From: Chloroflexota bacterium | Lineage (GTDB): Bacteria > Chloroflexota > Anaerolineae > JAADDB01 | Direction: 5' to 3' | DNA length: 23,441 nucleotides | Assembly (NCBI GenBank): GCA_013154135.1 | Contig: JAADDB010000297.1 | Location: 1-23,441, forward strand | Part shown: in pieces, positions 14,744-21,990 of the stretch | How the letters are laid out: each line of letters begins with the position of its first letter | How positions within the stretch are numbered: position 1 is the stretch's first letter | Position numbers and translations under genes: made by a program | Notes under the pieces: model-generated | Databases searched by the model: none | What the model saw: the letters and a program-made list of their open reading frames with translations, nothing else | Told to the model about the DNA's origin: nothing

Positions 14744-15992
14744 TTTTATCCCCCATCCTTTGCCTACTCCGGAAGTAAACGGATTTCTCCCGCTGAGACC
14801 GACAAACAAAACACAAAGGAGGATCCCCCGGGGTGGTTGGTATCCCACAGTCCTCGCAAGGCACCACCTCTCCCTCCTTGACCAGGGCCTCCTCTCGGGT
14901 GATGAGCCAATCCGTGTAGATGACCTGACCATAGGAGATGGCCTCTTCCGGGCAAGCGAGCAGGCAAATACCACAGTCCACACAATCCGGCGGGATGAAG
15001 GTCAGGGTGAACGAGCCCTTTGTCTCGTTTGTGGGCGGGGTCACGTAAAAACGGAGGGCTCCGGTGGGGCAGAAGCGGGCGCACAGGCCACAGGCCGTGC
15101 AGGAATCCCCCACCTGGACCACGGTCCAGGGCAGGTTTTCCAGGTTCAAGGTCTCTTGCCGGGGGGAGCCCATCCTGCGGAGGGCCGCGGTGAGGTGACG
15201 TCGGGTTCTGGGGAGGTGTTGTTGGAGCCGGATATCGCGTGGGGAGGGGGGCGCGGATGGGATGGAGGGGACCAAGTCTTCGGCCAAAAGGAACGCGGCG
15301 CGCACAAGATGTCCGCTCAGGGAGGTGAAGAGTTCCCGGCGGGAAAGGGAGATCCCCCCACTCCGATGCACGGGAAGGGCCTTTTCCTCGCCCAACAGGT
15401 CCCCATCACGACGGTGCGTGCGCACCCGAGCCGTCTGTCCCCACGCTTCCAGCAGTTGGTTGGCCTGCTCCACCACACGCGCCATGGTCTCCCACACCTT
15501 TTGGAGAGGGCACGACGTGCACGGTCGGTCATCCAACCACACATCTCCCTCTCGACCTCGGGCCAGGTCTATCAAATCGGCCAGGGAGAGGGAGGCCAAA
15601 CATCGGTCCAACTGCACGCGCGCGTGCACAGGCGCGGGGGTCGTCTTCTCCTCCTGCAGGGGACAGAGGAACTCCACGGGAACCGGTCCCAACGCCTGGG
15701 CCGTCCGATGGAGGCGGAGTTGCCACCGGGCGTGGTCGGGCACGGTGAACGCGCCCGTCGGACACACGTGCACGCAGAGGCCACAACGAGCGCATGTGTC
15801 CGCGTCCACAAGGACTTTGTGGGGAAGGGACGAATCCCCCGGGAAGACGCTGATGGCCTCCACCGGACACGCGTCCTGGCAAAGGGTGCATTCCCGCTGG
15901 CGGAAGCGCGCGTTGAGGCAGCGGTTTTCATCTACCCGGGGGAGTGTTTCATCATCTTCGGCCAGACGGGCCAGCAGTTCGACCAGATTCAT
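14730..15992 (-). CDS. Multi-cluster ferredoxin-type Fe-S protein, function unknown
   Basis: This is a 420-residue soluble protein with two ferredoxin modules separated by a long linker. Module 1 has C25, C35, C38, C42 (the first spacing is stretched to nine residues) and a classic set C67, C70, C73, C77. Module 2 has two classic sets: C298, C301, C304, C308 and C337, C340, C343, C347. The middle carries C110, C131, C158 and C161. The tail has a zinc-ribbon-like C379, C382, C394, C397. Residues 217-223 (SRRELFT) resemble the twin-arginine-like motif seen inside NapF-type ferredoxins. It probably shuttles electrons, but no partner enzyme is adjacent. The start is 28 bases after the DUF4349 stop, so the two may share a transcript. 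Its last four residues and stop are encoded by two heptamer-repeat units. Confidence 0.85.
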   Translation of the reverse strand: MNLVELLARLAEDDETLPRVDENRCLNARFRQRECTLCQDACPVEAISVFPGDSSLPHKVLVDADTCARCGLCVHVCPTGAFTVPDHARWQLRLHRTAQALGPVPVEFLCPLQEEKTTPAPVHARVQLDRCLASLSLADLIDLARGREGDVWLDDRPCTSCPLQKVWETMARVVEQANQLLEAWGQTARVRTHRRDGDLLGEEKALPVHRSGGISLSRRELFTSLSGHLVRAAFLLAEDLVPSIPSAPPSPRDIRLQQHLPRTRRHLTAALRRMGSPRQETLNLENLPWTVVQVGDSCTACGLCARFCPTGALRFYVTPPTNETKGSFTLTFIPPDCVDCGICLLACPEEAISYGQVIYTDWLITREEALVKEGEVVPCEDCGIPTTPGDPPLCFVCRSQREKSVYFRSRQRMGDKTSHE

Positions 15993-16020
15993 GGGAGCTC
16001 CCCCATGTTCCCGGCCTTTC

Positions 16021-16899
16021 TCACTTGCGGAAGAGACGCCGGATGATCCACCGAATCAGGTAGATGAGAATGATCAGGGGGATCAGGGCCAGGAGGGCCA
16101 AGGGCAGTATCACCACCACCAGGTAGATAACCAAGTCCACCAGCCACTGGATTCCCCGCAGGAGGGTGCGCCAGGCCCGGTGCAGGGTTTCCAACGGGTT
16201 CCAGCGGGAGGAGACGGGTTGGCTCAGTTCGTACGGGGTGAGGGTGATGCGAATGGTGGCATAGGTGGTGAGTTTGTTCAGGTTCTCCAATCGCGCTTTG
16301 ACTTGGTCGATCTCCGAGCGGACTCGGGTGAGTTCCCGGTAGATTTCGATGATGTCCGACGCGCTTTTGGTCTCCTTGCGGACTTCGCTGAGGAGGGCCC
16401 GGAGTTCTTTTTCCGTGGCTTCCAAGTTCTTGAGCCGGGCCTCCAGGTCCACGTATTCCTGGGTGACGTCGTTGGTGTGGATGGCCTCTCGGTCCACCCG
16501 GACGGCCAGTTCCCCCAGTTTTTTCAAGGCCTCGTGAAAGCGTTCCTGGGGAACCCGGACGGTCATTTCCCCGGCCAGGATGTCATCGGTGCGGTAGAGG
16601 GAGGCGCTGACGACGTAGCCCCCCATGTCTTCCACCAGCGTGGTGATTTGGTCCACCGCGGCTTGGGTGTCCTCGACAACGAGTTCCAGGTCTGCTTCGT
16701 AGATGATGCGCCGCTGGGCAGGGATGCTCTCTTCCAGGCTGGAGGTGACTTCGGTCAGGGCTTCCTTGGGCACGGGGGCAGGAATGGGCGCGACCCCGTT
16801 GTGGGAGACGGGTTTGGCACGCGCACATCCGGCGAAGAGGAAGAGCCCGAGCAGGAGTGCAATCAGGTTCAACACAACGGTCGTCCGTCGGGACATCAT
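16021..16899 (-). CDS. DUF4349 domain lipoprotein
   Basis: This 292-residue protein has a signal segment (about 7-24) ending in a lipobox-like LFAGC with Cys25; the Phe at -3 is slightly unusual. The DUF4349 domain (about 55-240) shows its typical start, RRIIYEADLELVVED, and the VRVPQERF motif. It encloses a long helical coiled-coil (about 150-215) rich in Leu and Glu/Arg. A hydrophobic stretch of about 35 residues (about 248-285) forms a C-terminal membrane anchor with a basic tail. The family is common in cell envelopes and has no settled function. AGGAGG is 5 bases before the first ATG and 8 before a second ATG directly after it; either could be the start. Confidence 0.9.
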   Translation of the reverse strand: MMSRRTTVVLNLIALLLGLFLFAGCARAKPVSHNGVAPIPAPVPKEALTEVTSSLEESIPAQRRIIYEADLELVVEDTQAAVDQITTLVEDMGGYVVSASLYRTDDILAGEMTVRVPQERFHEALKKLGELAVRVDREAIHTNDVTQEYVDLEARLKNLEATEKELRALLSEVRKETKSASDIIEIYRELTRVRSEIDQVKARLENLNKLTTYATIRITLTPYELSQPVSSRWNPLETLHRAWRTLLRGIQWLVDLVIYLVVVILPLALLALIPLIILIYLIRWIIRRLFRK

Positions 16900-16925
16900 G
16901 GTGACCTCCTATTATCGTTCGGCTG

Positions 16926-16993
16926 AAAAAACTCGGCCATGTCTCGGCCGCGGACAAGGCCACGCGGCCGCGGGACGCCCATGTTCTCGTCCC
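16926..16993 (-). repeat. Copy D of the GC-rich element ending in hairpin plus T6
   Basis: On the minus strand an inverted repeat GGGACG...CGTCCC (16993-16972) is followed by GCGGCCGCGTGGCC and GTCCGCGGCC. The stem CGGCC-(7)-GGCCG (16950-16946, 16938-16934), then AG and six T (16931-16926), completes it. It has the same order as copy A and ends like copy E. The T-run is only 27 bases before the DUF4349 ATG, so it lies in that gene's leader or terminates the upstream metallophosphoesterase. The rest of 16994-17169 holds nothing I recognise. Confidence 0.6.
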
Positions 16994-17169
16994 ATGTCGC
17001 CTGTTGAGGGGAGAACAAGGGACGGTCGGTCATCCCCGTGTCTCCAGTGCCCGAGCTCGTCGGCCCTCTTTCCGTAGAGCCCATCATCGGTCGTTACGCA
17101 ACAATGGCCCCTCGACCGGGAACCCTCCCGCCGACCAGGTGCACGGGCTTTGTCGGTCCATCGACCTCT

Positions 17170-17919
17170 CTACCACCCATAGGAAAGCCGGGCGATAAGG
17201 CGGGGAGGAAGTCCCGCTTTCCGCATTAGGTACTGGGTTCGCTCAATGTTGTAGGGAACCCGGTAGTAGTGCCAACGCCGTTCCTCCACGTCCAGCAGGG
17301 CATACGCGGCCCTGGGATCCTGATCCCGAGGTTGGCCCACACTGCCTGGGTTGACAATCCACCGGTCCGGGGAACGCAGTTCGTACGTCTCCCCGGGCTC
17401 GGGCAGGTGCCACGCGAGCTGCCAACGTCCCCGATCATCCGAAAAGTGATGGTACACCGCGGGCACGTGGGTGTGTCCCACCAGGCAGATGTCCGTGTCA
17501 AAATAGTGGAATTGCTCCTGGGCGATAGAGGGAGAGATGATGTACTCCCACACCGGGTCCCGAGGGCTGCCGTGGACAATGGTGTAATCGCCGATGACCA
17601 CCCGTTCGGGGCGGCTTTCCAAATAAGACCGGGTGACGGGCGTGAGTTGTTTTTGTGTCCACAGGACGGCCTGCCGGGCATCGGGGTTGAAATCTTCCAG
17701 GTTCACCCGTCCCAAGGCCGCGGCATCGTGGTTTCCGAGCACGCAAATGTGGTCAAATTCCCGGAGTCGGGCCACACATTCGTTGGGGTTTGGACCATAG
17801 CCCACCACGTCCCCCAAACACCAAATCCGTTCAAACCCGCCCTCTGCCTCTGCCGCCTGTAGGACGGCTTCCAAGGCCTCCAGGTTCCCGTGGATGTCGG
17901 AGATGACCAACACGCGCAT
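17170..17919 (-). CDS. Calcineurin-like metallophosphoesterase (YfcE/MJ0936-type)
   Basis: This 249-residue protein has every motif of the two-metal phosphodiesterase fold: D8-I-H10, G36-D37 in LGDVVGYGP, G62-N-H64-D65, His116 in VHGSPRD, and G148-H-T-H151. The compact domain resembles YfcE/MJ0936-like enzymes, which hydrolyse phosphodiesters such as cyclic nucleotides in vitro; the natural substrate is unknown. The ATG at 17919 shares one base with the stop of the upstream gene (TAATG) and has GAGGAG 8 bases upstream inside that gene, so translation is probably coupled. The C-terminus after about residue 190 has a conserved-looking NPGSVGQPRD. It is probably cytosolic. Confidence 0.92.
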   Translation of the reverse strand: MRVLVISDIHGNLEALEAVLQAAEAEGGFERIWCLGDVVGYGPNPNECVARLREFDHICVLGNHDAAALGRVNLEDFNPDARQAVLWTQKQLTPVTRSYLESRPERVVIGDYTIVHGSPRDPVWEYIISPSIAQEQFHYFDTDICLVGHTHVPAVYHHFSDDRGRWQLAWHLPEPGETYELRSPDRWIVNPGSVGQPRDQDPRAAYALLDVEERRWHYYRVPYNIERTQYLMRKAGLPPRLIARLSYGW

Positions 17920-18404
17920 TAGTCCAACTCCTCTTCCTCTGGCAGAGTGTCCCACGTATCGACAATCCACCCATCGGCCACAACCAGGAGCTCTTGGTCA
18001 TCGTGGAGGGGCGTGAAGATGAAGATGGGCACACCGGTCTCGGCCTCCTCCGCGATTTCCGCCAGCCGGAGGCCCCTTTCCACATGGCGGGTTAGGGTTT
18101 CCGCGATGCGCTGGAGCCCTTCCAGAGGAGGGGCGTTTTCGTCCGGGTAGATCCGGGCGCTGTAAAGCTCCAGGAGGTGGTGATCCTCAAAGTAAAAGTC
18201 GATGTCTACCACGTCACCCAAATCCTCCAACATCTCCGGCGGCAATTCCTCGGAAAGCGCGGTGATGATGGGCTCCGTCCAGAGGCTCAGGCTGACAACC
18301 GTCTTCCCGACCAGGTTGTCCAGTTGGGCCTCGATCTCCTCGTCGAGTTCCGTCGCGAAGGGCAAACCCCATTCCTCTTCGTCCCGGTGATTGTCCGATA
18401 ACAT
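17919..18404 (-). CDS. Acidic protein of unknown function, coupled to the metallophosphoesterase
   Basis: I do not recognise this 161-residue protein. It is strongly acidic throughout, with an N-terminal charged stretch (NHRDEEEWG) and a tail ending PEEEELD. The middle looks like an alternating alpha/beta fold: a VVSLSLWTEP strand, a VVDIDFYFED strand, an amphipathic helix around EGLQRIAETLTRH, and hydrophobic strands VPIFIF and LLVVADGWIVD. There is no signal peptide, membrane segment or cysteine motif. The ATG at 18404 has GGAGG 6 bases upstream; an earlier in-frame codon at 18461 has no such support. The overlap with the phosphoesterase start suggests a shared role, perhaps as a partner or inhibitor; this is inference. 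Confidence 0.8.
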   Translation of the reverse strand: MLSDNHRDEEEWGLPFATELDEEIEAQLDNLVGKTVVSLSLWTEPIITALSEELPPEMLEDLGDVVDIDFYFEDHHLLELYSARIYPDENAPPLEGLQRIAETLTRHVERGLRLAEIAEEAETGVPIFIFTPLHDDQELLVVADGWIVDTWDTLPEEEELD

Positions 18405-18523
18405 GGCATTCCTCCGGTGTTCACTGCACTTTGGACACACGACCCCGCTTGGCGAATACACCTGCCCCGTGGCACCAAGCCCCGGACGCCCAACACATTA
18501 CGTCCTTGGCCCAACTTCTTCCC

Positions 18524-18991
18524 CTACATTTTCACCCCTTGGCGTTTCAGATAGCGTTCCTTTTCCCTTTCAAATTCCCGTTTGGCGATGTCCCGCCGCT
18601 TGTCGTACAGCTTCTTGCCGCGGGCCAACGCGATCTCCACCTTCGCCCAACCGTTCTTCAAGTACATGCGCAAGGGGATGATGGTCCACCCCTTCTCCTT
18701 GACCCGACCTGCCAAGCGGTTGATCTCCCACTTGTGCAGGAGCAATTTGCGCGGGCGACGTGGGTCATGGTTGTGGACCGAGCCGTGATGGTAGGGGGAG
18801 ATGTGCACGTTCATGAGCCAGGCTTCCCCGTCCTTGATGAGCACAAACCCATCCTGCAGGTTGACTCGACCCTCCCGGACGGATTTAATCTCGGTGCCCG
18901 TGAGCGCGATGCCCGCCTCGTAAGTCTCCAGGATCTCGTAATTGTGTCGGGCTTTGCGGTTGGTTGCTACCACGCGAATTTTGTCACTCAT
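18524..18991 (-). CDS. smpB: SsrA-binding protein SmpB
   Basis: This 155-residue protein is a typical SmpB, the small beta-barrel protein that binds tmRNA and helps it rescue ribosomes stalled without a stop codon. The start ATNRKARHNYEILETYEAG and the segment GTEIKSVREGRVNLQDGF are family signatures. GWAKVEIALARGKKLYDKR leads into the basic C-terminal tail that folds in the empty mRNA channel. It starts 3 bases after the S41 protease stop, with GGGGAAG as ribosome site. The two are therefore co-transcribed. No tmRNA gene was recognised in the window. The 119-bp gap after its stop shows nothing beyond the ribosome site of the next gene. Confidence 0.97.
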   Translation of the reverse strand: MSDKIRVVATNRKARHNYEILETYEAGIALTGTEIKSVREGRVNLQDGFVLIKDGEAWLMNVHISPYHHGSVHNHDPRRPRKLLLHKWEINRLAGRVKEKGWTIIPLRMYLKNGWAKVEIALARGKKLYDKRRDIAKREFEREKERYLKRQGVKM

Positions 18992-18994
18992 ATA

Positions 18995-20251
18995 TCACTT
19001 CCCCGTGCGGAAGTACTCCAGAGCGCGCTGAAGCACCACATCCTCTTTCCCCCGCTCCTTGGGGATCTCCACCGGGATGTCCGGTTCGATCCCCTTCATG
19101 TGGATTTCCCGACCGTTGGGGGTTAACCAGTGGGCGATGGTCACCCGCAATTCCGAACCATCCCGGAGCTCAAAGGGTTGTTGCACTGAGCCCTTGCCGA
19201 AGGTCCGTTCCCCGATGAGGACCGCGCGTTTGTGGTCTTGCAGCGCGCCCGCGACGATCTCCGAAGCGCTGGCACTGCCCCGGTTCACCAACACCACAAG
19301 GGGAATGTCCGTGGCCACACCCCCGCGCTCGCTCTTGTACACCTCTTCTCGGCCGTCCTTCCAGCGCTCGATGAGGACCACTTTTCCACCGGGGAGGAAT
19401 TGGGAGGCCACGCCAATGGCCACGTGCAGGTATCCTCCCGGATTGTTGCGCAGGTCGAAGATGAGCCCTTTCGGGTGCTCTTTTTCCAGCTCTTTGATGG
19501 CTTCTTTGACTTTTTTCACTCCCAGGGCGTTGAACTCGCTCAACTTCACGTAACCGATGTCGCCCTCCATCCGGTATTCCACGATGGGGATTTCGATCTT
19601 CCCCCGGATGACGGTCACCTCAATGGGGTCACGAACGCCCTCCCGTACGATGGTGAGGACAACTTTGCTGCCCGCGGGCCCCCGGATCTTCATGATCTGC
19701 TCCAGCAGGGAGAGGTGGGTGATGTCCTCCCCGTCCACTTTGATGATGATGTCCCCATCCTGCAGGCCGGCCTTTTCAGCGGGGGAGCCGGGGAAGACGT
19801 GGACGATGAGGACGCCCCCGTTCTCCGCCTTCTTCACCTGCGCACCGATCCCCTCAAACGTCCCACTCATGTCTTCGGACATGAGTTTGGCGGTTTTGGG
19901 TTCAAGGAAGGAGGTGAAGGGGTCGTGCAGGGCCTGGAGAACCCCCCGAATGGCCGCGTAGGTCAGGTCTGGCCCATCGGGCACATCGCCGTAGAAGTGC
20001 TCGCGCAAAATGTCGTAAGCCTGCCAGAAGACGTCGAAGTTCTCCGGCGCACCCTCCGGCGCTTTAGGCGGGGTCAGGACCTTGTCCGGGTGCGGCATTT
20101 CAGCCCCTTGTTCGGAGGGAGTCAATTTATCTGTGGTCACCAACCGGCCCGCGTAGAACCCAAGGGCCAAGCCGATGGCTGTGGACGCGAGGGCAATGCC
20201 AAGGGCCAGGAGGATGACGATAAGCACTCGATCCCATCGTGTCTGTTGCAT
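18995..20251 (-). CDS. S41-family carboxyl-terminal processing protease
   Basis: This 418-residue protein has a single N-terminal membrane segment (about 8-36) and an extracytoplasmic body. It has a PDZ domain (about 133-205, with GIGAQV and the SPAEKAGLQDGDII loop) and the S41 catalytic domain. The nucleophile Ser328 lies in GSASASE and the general base Lys353 in GERTFGKGSVQ, 25 residues apart as in E. coli Prc. It cleaves proteins at their C-termini, usually in envelope quality control or signalling. The ATG at 20251 follows TGGAGG with a 6-base gap. A longer in-frame start at 20365 lacks a ribosome site. It leads an operon with smpB. A 7-bp imperfect hairpin (AGACCTT/AAGGTCT, 20281-20304) lies in its leader. 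Confidence 0.95.
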   Translation of the reverse strand: MQQTRWDRVLIVILLALGIALASTAIGLALGFYAGRLVTTDKLTPSEQGAEMPHPDKVLTPPKAPEGAPENFDVFWQAYDILREHFYGDVPDGPDLTYAAIRGVLQALHDPFTSFLEPKTAKLMSEDMSGTFEGIGAQVKKAENGGVLIVHVFPGSPAEKAGLQDGDIIIKVDGEDITHLSLLEQIMKIRGPAGSKVVLTIVREGVRDPIEVTVIRGKIEIPIVEYRMEGDIGYVKLSEFNALGVKKVKEAIKELEKEHPKGLIFDLRNNPGGYLHVAIGVASQFLPGGKVVLIERWKDGREEVYKSERGGVATDIPLVVLVNRGSASASEIVAGALQDHKRAVLIGERTFGKGSVQQPFELRDGSELRVTIAHWLTPNGREIHMKGIEPDIPVEIPKERGKEDVVLQRALEYFRTGK

Positions 20252-20843
20252 TGGACGCCTCCAAGTTGAGATCTGCCAAGAGACCTTGTCTAAGGTGAAG
20301 GTCTGGGATGTCTTGGTGTACTTGCGTAAGATGGAGTGACCGACGCGTGCGCAAAACGCCTGCATAGCACGGGGCCAGGACGTAGGTGCGCCGTCAAGGG
20401 CGACCCCGCCCGCCGCAAGGTGCTACAGGGTTTTGCCCGTCCGTCAGCTCCGGACCATTAATGGTACCACGGATATGGCTGATGTAGAAATGGATATCCG
20501 GTATTAGGTATGGGGAGGGGCTAACGAGTAATGAGTGACGAACAACGATTGACGATTAAAGGGGAGGTGGGGCGGACACGCGGAAGGCTTTCTCGGTCCG
20601 GGGAGGACACGTCGACATCTTACGGGGGGATTGCTGAATTGGTTGGCCGATGAGGCCCCATCAATGACGCCACCGGACGTCTGGTGATTCCTTTCCCGGA
20701 GAGTTGTTGTGTGCGTGGCGTGTGAAGTCCGCCACGCACACAATTCTCTCCGTACGGGACGAAAACGTCCACACCCGCGAGGGCACGGACCCGCCCGTCG
20801 CAAGGTGCAGCCGAATTTCGCCCCTCAGTCCAGAACGACGCTC
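20252..20843. repeat. Non-coding region with heptamer array, hairpin, palindrome and two GC-rich repeats
   Basis: I see no gene here. A 12-bp perfect palindrome ACCATTAATGGT lies at 20454-20465. A heptamer array occupies 20525-20559: CGAGTAA, TGAGTGA, CGAACAA, CGATTGA, CGATTAA. Two related segments containing GACCCGCCCGYCGCAAGGTG-like sequence are at 20395-20423 and 20778-20808. They look like plus-orientation relatives of the GC-rich element. Confidence 0.75.
20698..20751 (-). terminator. Large hairpin behind the inositol phosphate synthase gene
   Basis: TTGTGTGCGTGGC (20707-20719) and GCCACGCACACAA (20731-20743) form a perfect 13-bp stem around 11 bases. It is extended after a small internal loop by GGAGAG/CTCTCC (20698-20703, 20746-20751). 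No U-tract follows on either strand. It lies about 90 bases beyond the synthase stop and may end or stabilise that transcript. Confidence 0.5.
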
Positions 20844-21932
20844 TTACCGCTCAGGGACCAGCATCTCCTCGCCTTGGATGAACCGCTCAGTAGCTTCCTT
20901 CGCCAAGTAGTCCGGCATCTGAACAGGCGGTGATTTCATGAAGTAGGCACTCGGTCCCCACAAAGGTCCTGCGATGCCCCGATCAAGGGCGAGTTTGGCC
21001 ACCCGAACCGCGTCGATGATGACCCCGGCGCTGTTCGGGCTATCCCACACTTCCAGCTTCAGCTCCAGGTTGAGGGGAACATCCCCAAAGGCCCGCCCTT
21101 CGATGCGGATGTGGGCCCACTTGCGATCCTGCAACCAGGGCACGTAATCGCTGGGGCCAATGTAGACGTTCTCCGGCGGGAGGGTGTAAGGGAGGATGCT
21201 GGTCACCGCGTTGGTCTTGCTGATTTTCTTGCTGTGCAGGCGCCGGCGTTCCAGCATGTTGTAGAAATCCGTGTTCCCCCCCACATTGAGCTGGCTGGTG
21301 CGCTCGATCCGCACCCCCCGATCCGCAAAGAGTTGGGCCAACACGCGGTGAACGATGGTCGCGCCCACTTGCGATTTGATGTCATCCCCGATAATGGGTA
21401 ATCCCGCTTCGGTGAAGCGGGCCTGCCACGTGGGGTCACTCGCGATGAAAACGGGAATCGCGTTGACAAAGGCCACGCCCGCGGCCAGGGCCTGTTCCGC
21501 GTAATAGCGCGCGGCCTCTTCACTGCCCACAGGCAAATAGTTGACGAGCACATCCGCGCCTGTCTCCTCCAACACCCGCCGCACGTCCACCGGCTCCGCG
21601 TCCGATTCCTTCACCATCTGACACAGGTATTCCCCCACGCCATCCAGGGTGGGCCCCCGCATCACCTCCACACCCAGATGGGGGACGTCGGCAAAGCGGA
21701 TGGTGTTGTTCTTGCCCGACCAAATGGCCTCGGACAGGTCCTTCCCCACCTTATCCGCGTCCACGTCAAACGCGGCAACGAACTCAATATCCCTCACATG
21801 GTACCCACCCAGGTTGACGTGCATCAAGCCGGGCACCTGGTCTTGTTCATCTGCATCCTGATAGTAGAAAACACCTTGGATGAGTGCGTTGGCACAATTA
21901 CCAACGCCGGCAATCGCAACACGGACAGTCAT
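20844..21932 (-). CDS. ino1: Inositol-3-phosphate synthase (Ino1/MIPS, prokaryotic type)
   Basis: This 362-residue protein matches the shorter actinobacterial/archaeal form. It isomerises glucose 6-phosphate to 1L-myo-inositol 3-phosphate using bound NAD. The N-terminal Rossmann loop is GVGNCANAL (9-17). The family blocks NYLPVGSE, GDDIKSQVGAT and LNVGGNTDFYNM are all present. A lysine-rich active-site segment, SKKISKTNAV, follows the last of these. The start has CCTCCT (AGGAGG) 7 bases upstream. It lies 58 bases after the LacI-type gene on the same strand with no clear terminator between, so it may be in that regulator's transcript. The product could feed inositol phospholipids or the thermophile solute di-myo-inositol phosphate; the sequence here does not decide. 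Confidence 0.95.
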   Translation of the reverse strand: MTVRVAIAGVGNCANALIQGVFYYQDADEQDQVPGLMHVNLGGYHVRDIEFVAAFDVDADKVGKDLSEAIWSGKNNTIRFADVPHLGVEVMRGPTLDGVGEYLCQMVKESDAEPVDVRRVLEETGADVLVNYLPVGSEEAARYYAEQALAAGVAFVNAIPVFIASDPTWQARFTEAGLPIIGDDIKSQVGATIVHRVLAQLFADRGVRIERTSQLNVGGNTDFYNMLERRRLHSKKISKTNAVTSILPYTLPPENVYIGPSDYVPWLQDRKWAHIRIEGRAFGDVPLNLELKLEVWDSPNSAGVIIDAVRVAKLALDRGIAGPLWGPSAYFMKSPPVQMPDYLAKEATERFIQGEEMLVPER

Positions 21933-21990
21933 GGATCAGCCTCCTGTTTTGAGATTTGATTCGTCGAGCTCTAAACAACTCTCGGATCAC

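Noticed and set aside
14561..14983. N-terminal extension of the TtuB-like protein to 204 residues
   Set aside because: The extension has no similarity to the fold and crosses a hairpin with U-tract; a strong ribosome site sits exactly before the 63-residue form, the normal size of this family.
14736..16926. Long plus-strand open frames opposite the Fe-S protein and DUF4349 genes
   Set aside because: Low-complexity antisense translations caused by high GC; no ribosome site and no recognisable domain.
20504..20933. Small open frames between the S41 protease and ino1
   Set aside because: They cross the heptamer array and the large hairpin, lack ribosome sites and give Arg/Pro/Thr-rich low-complexity translations.
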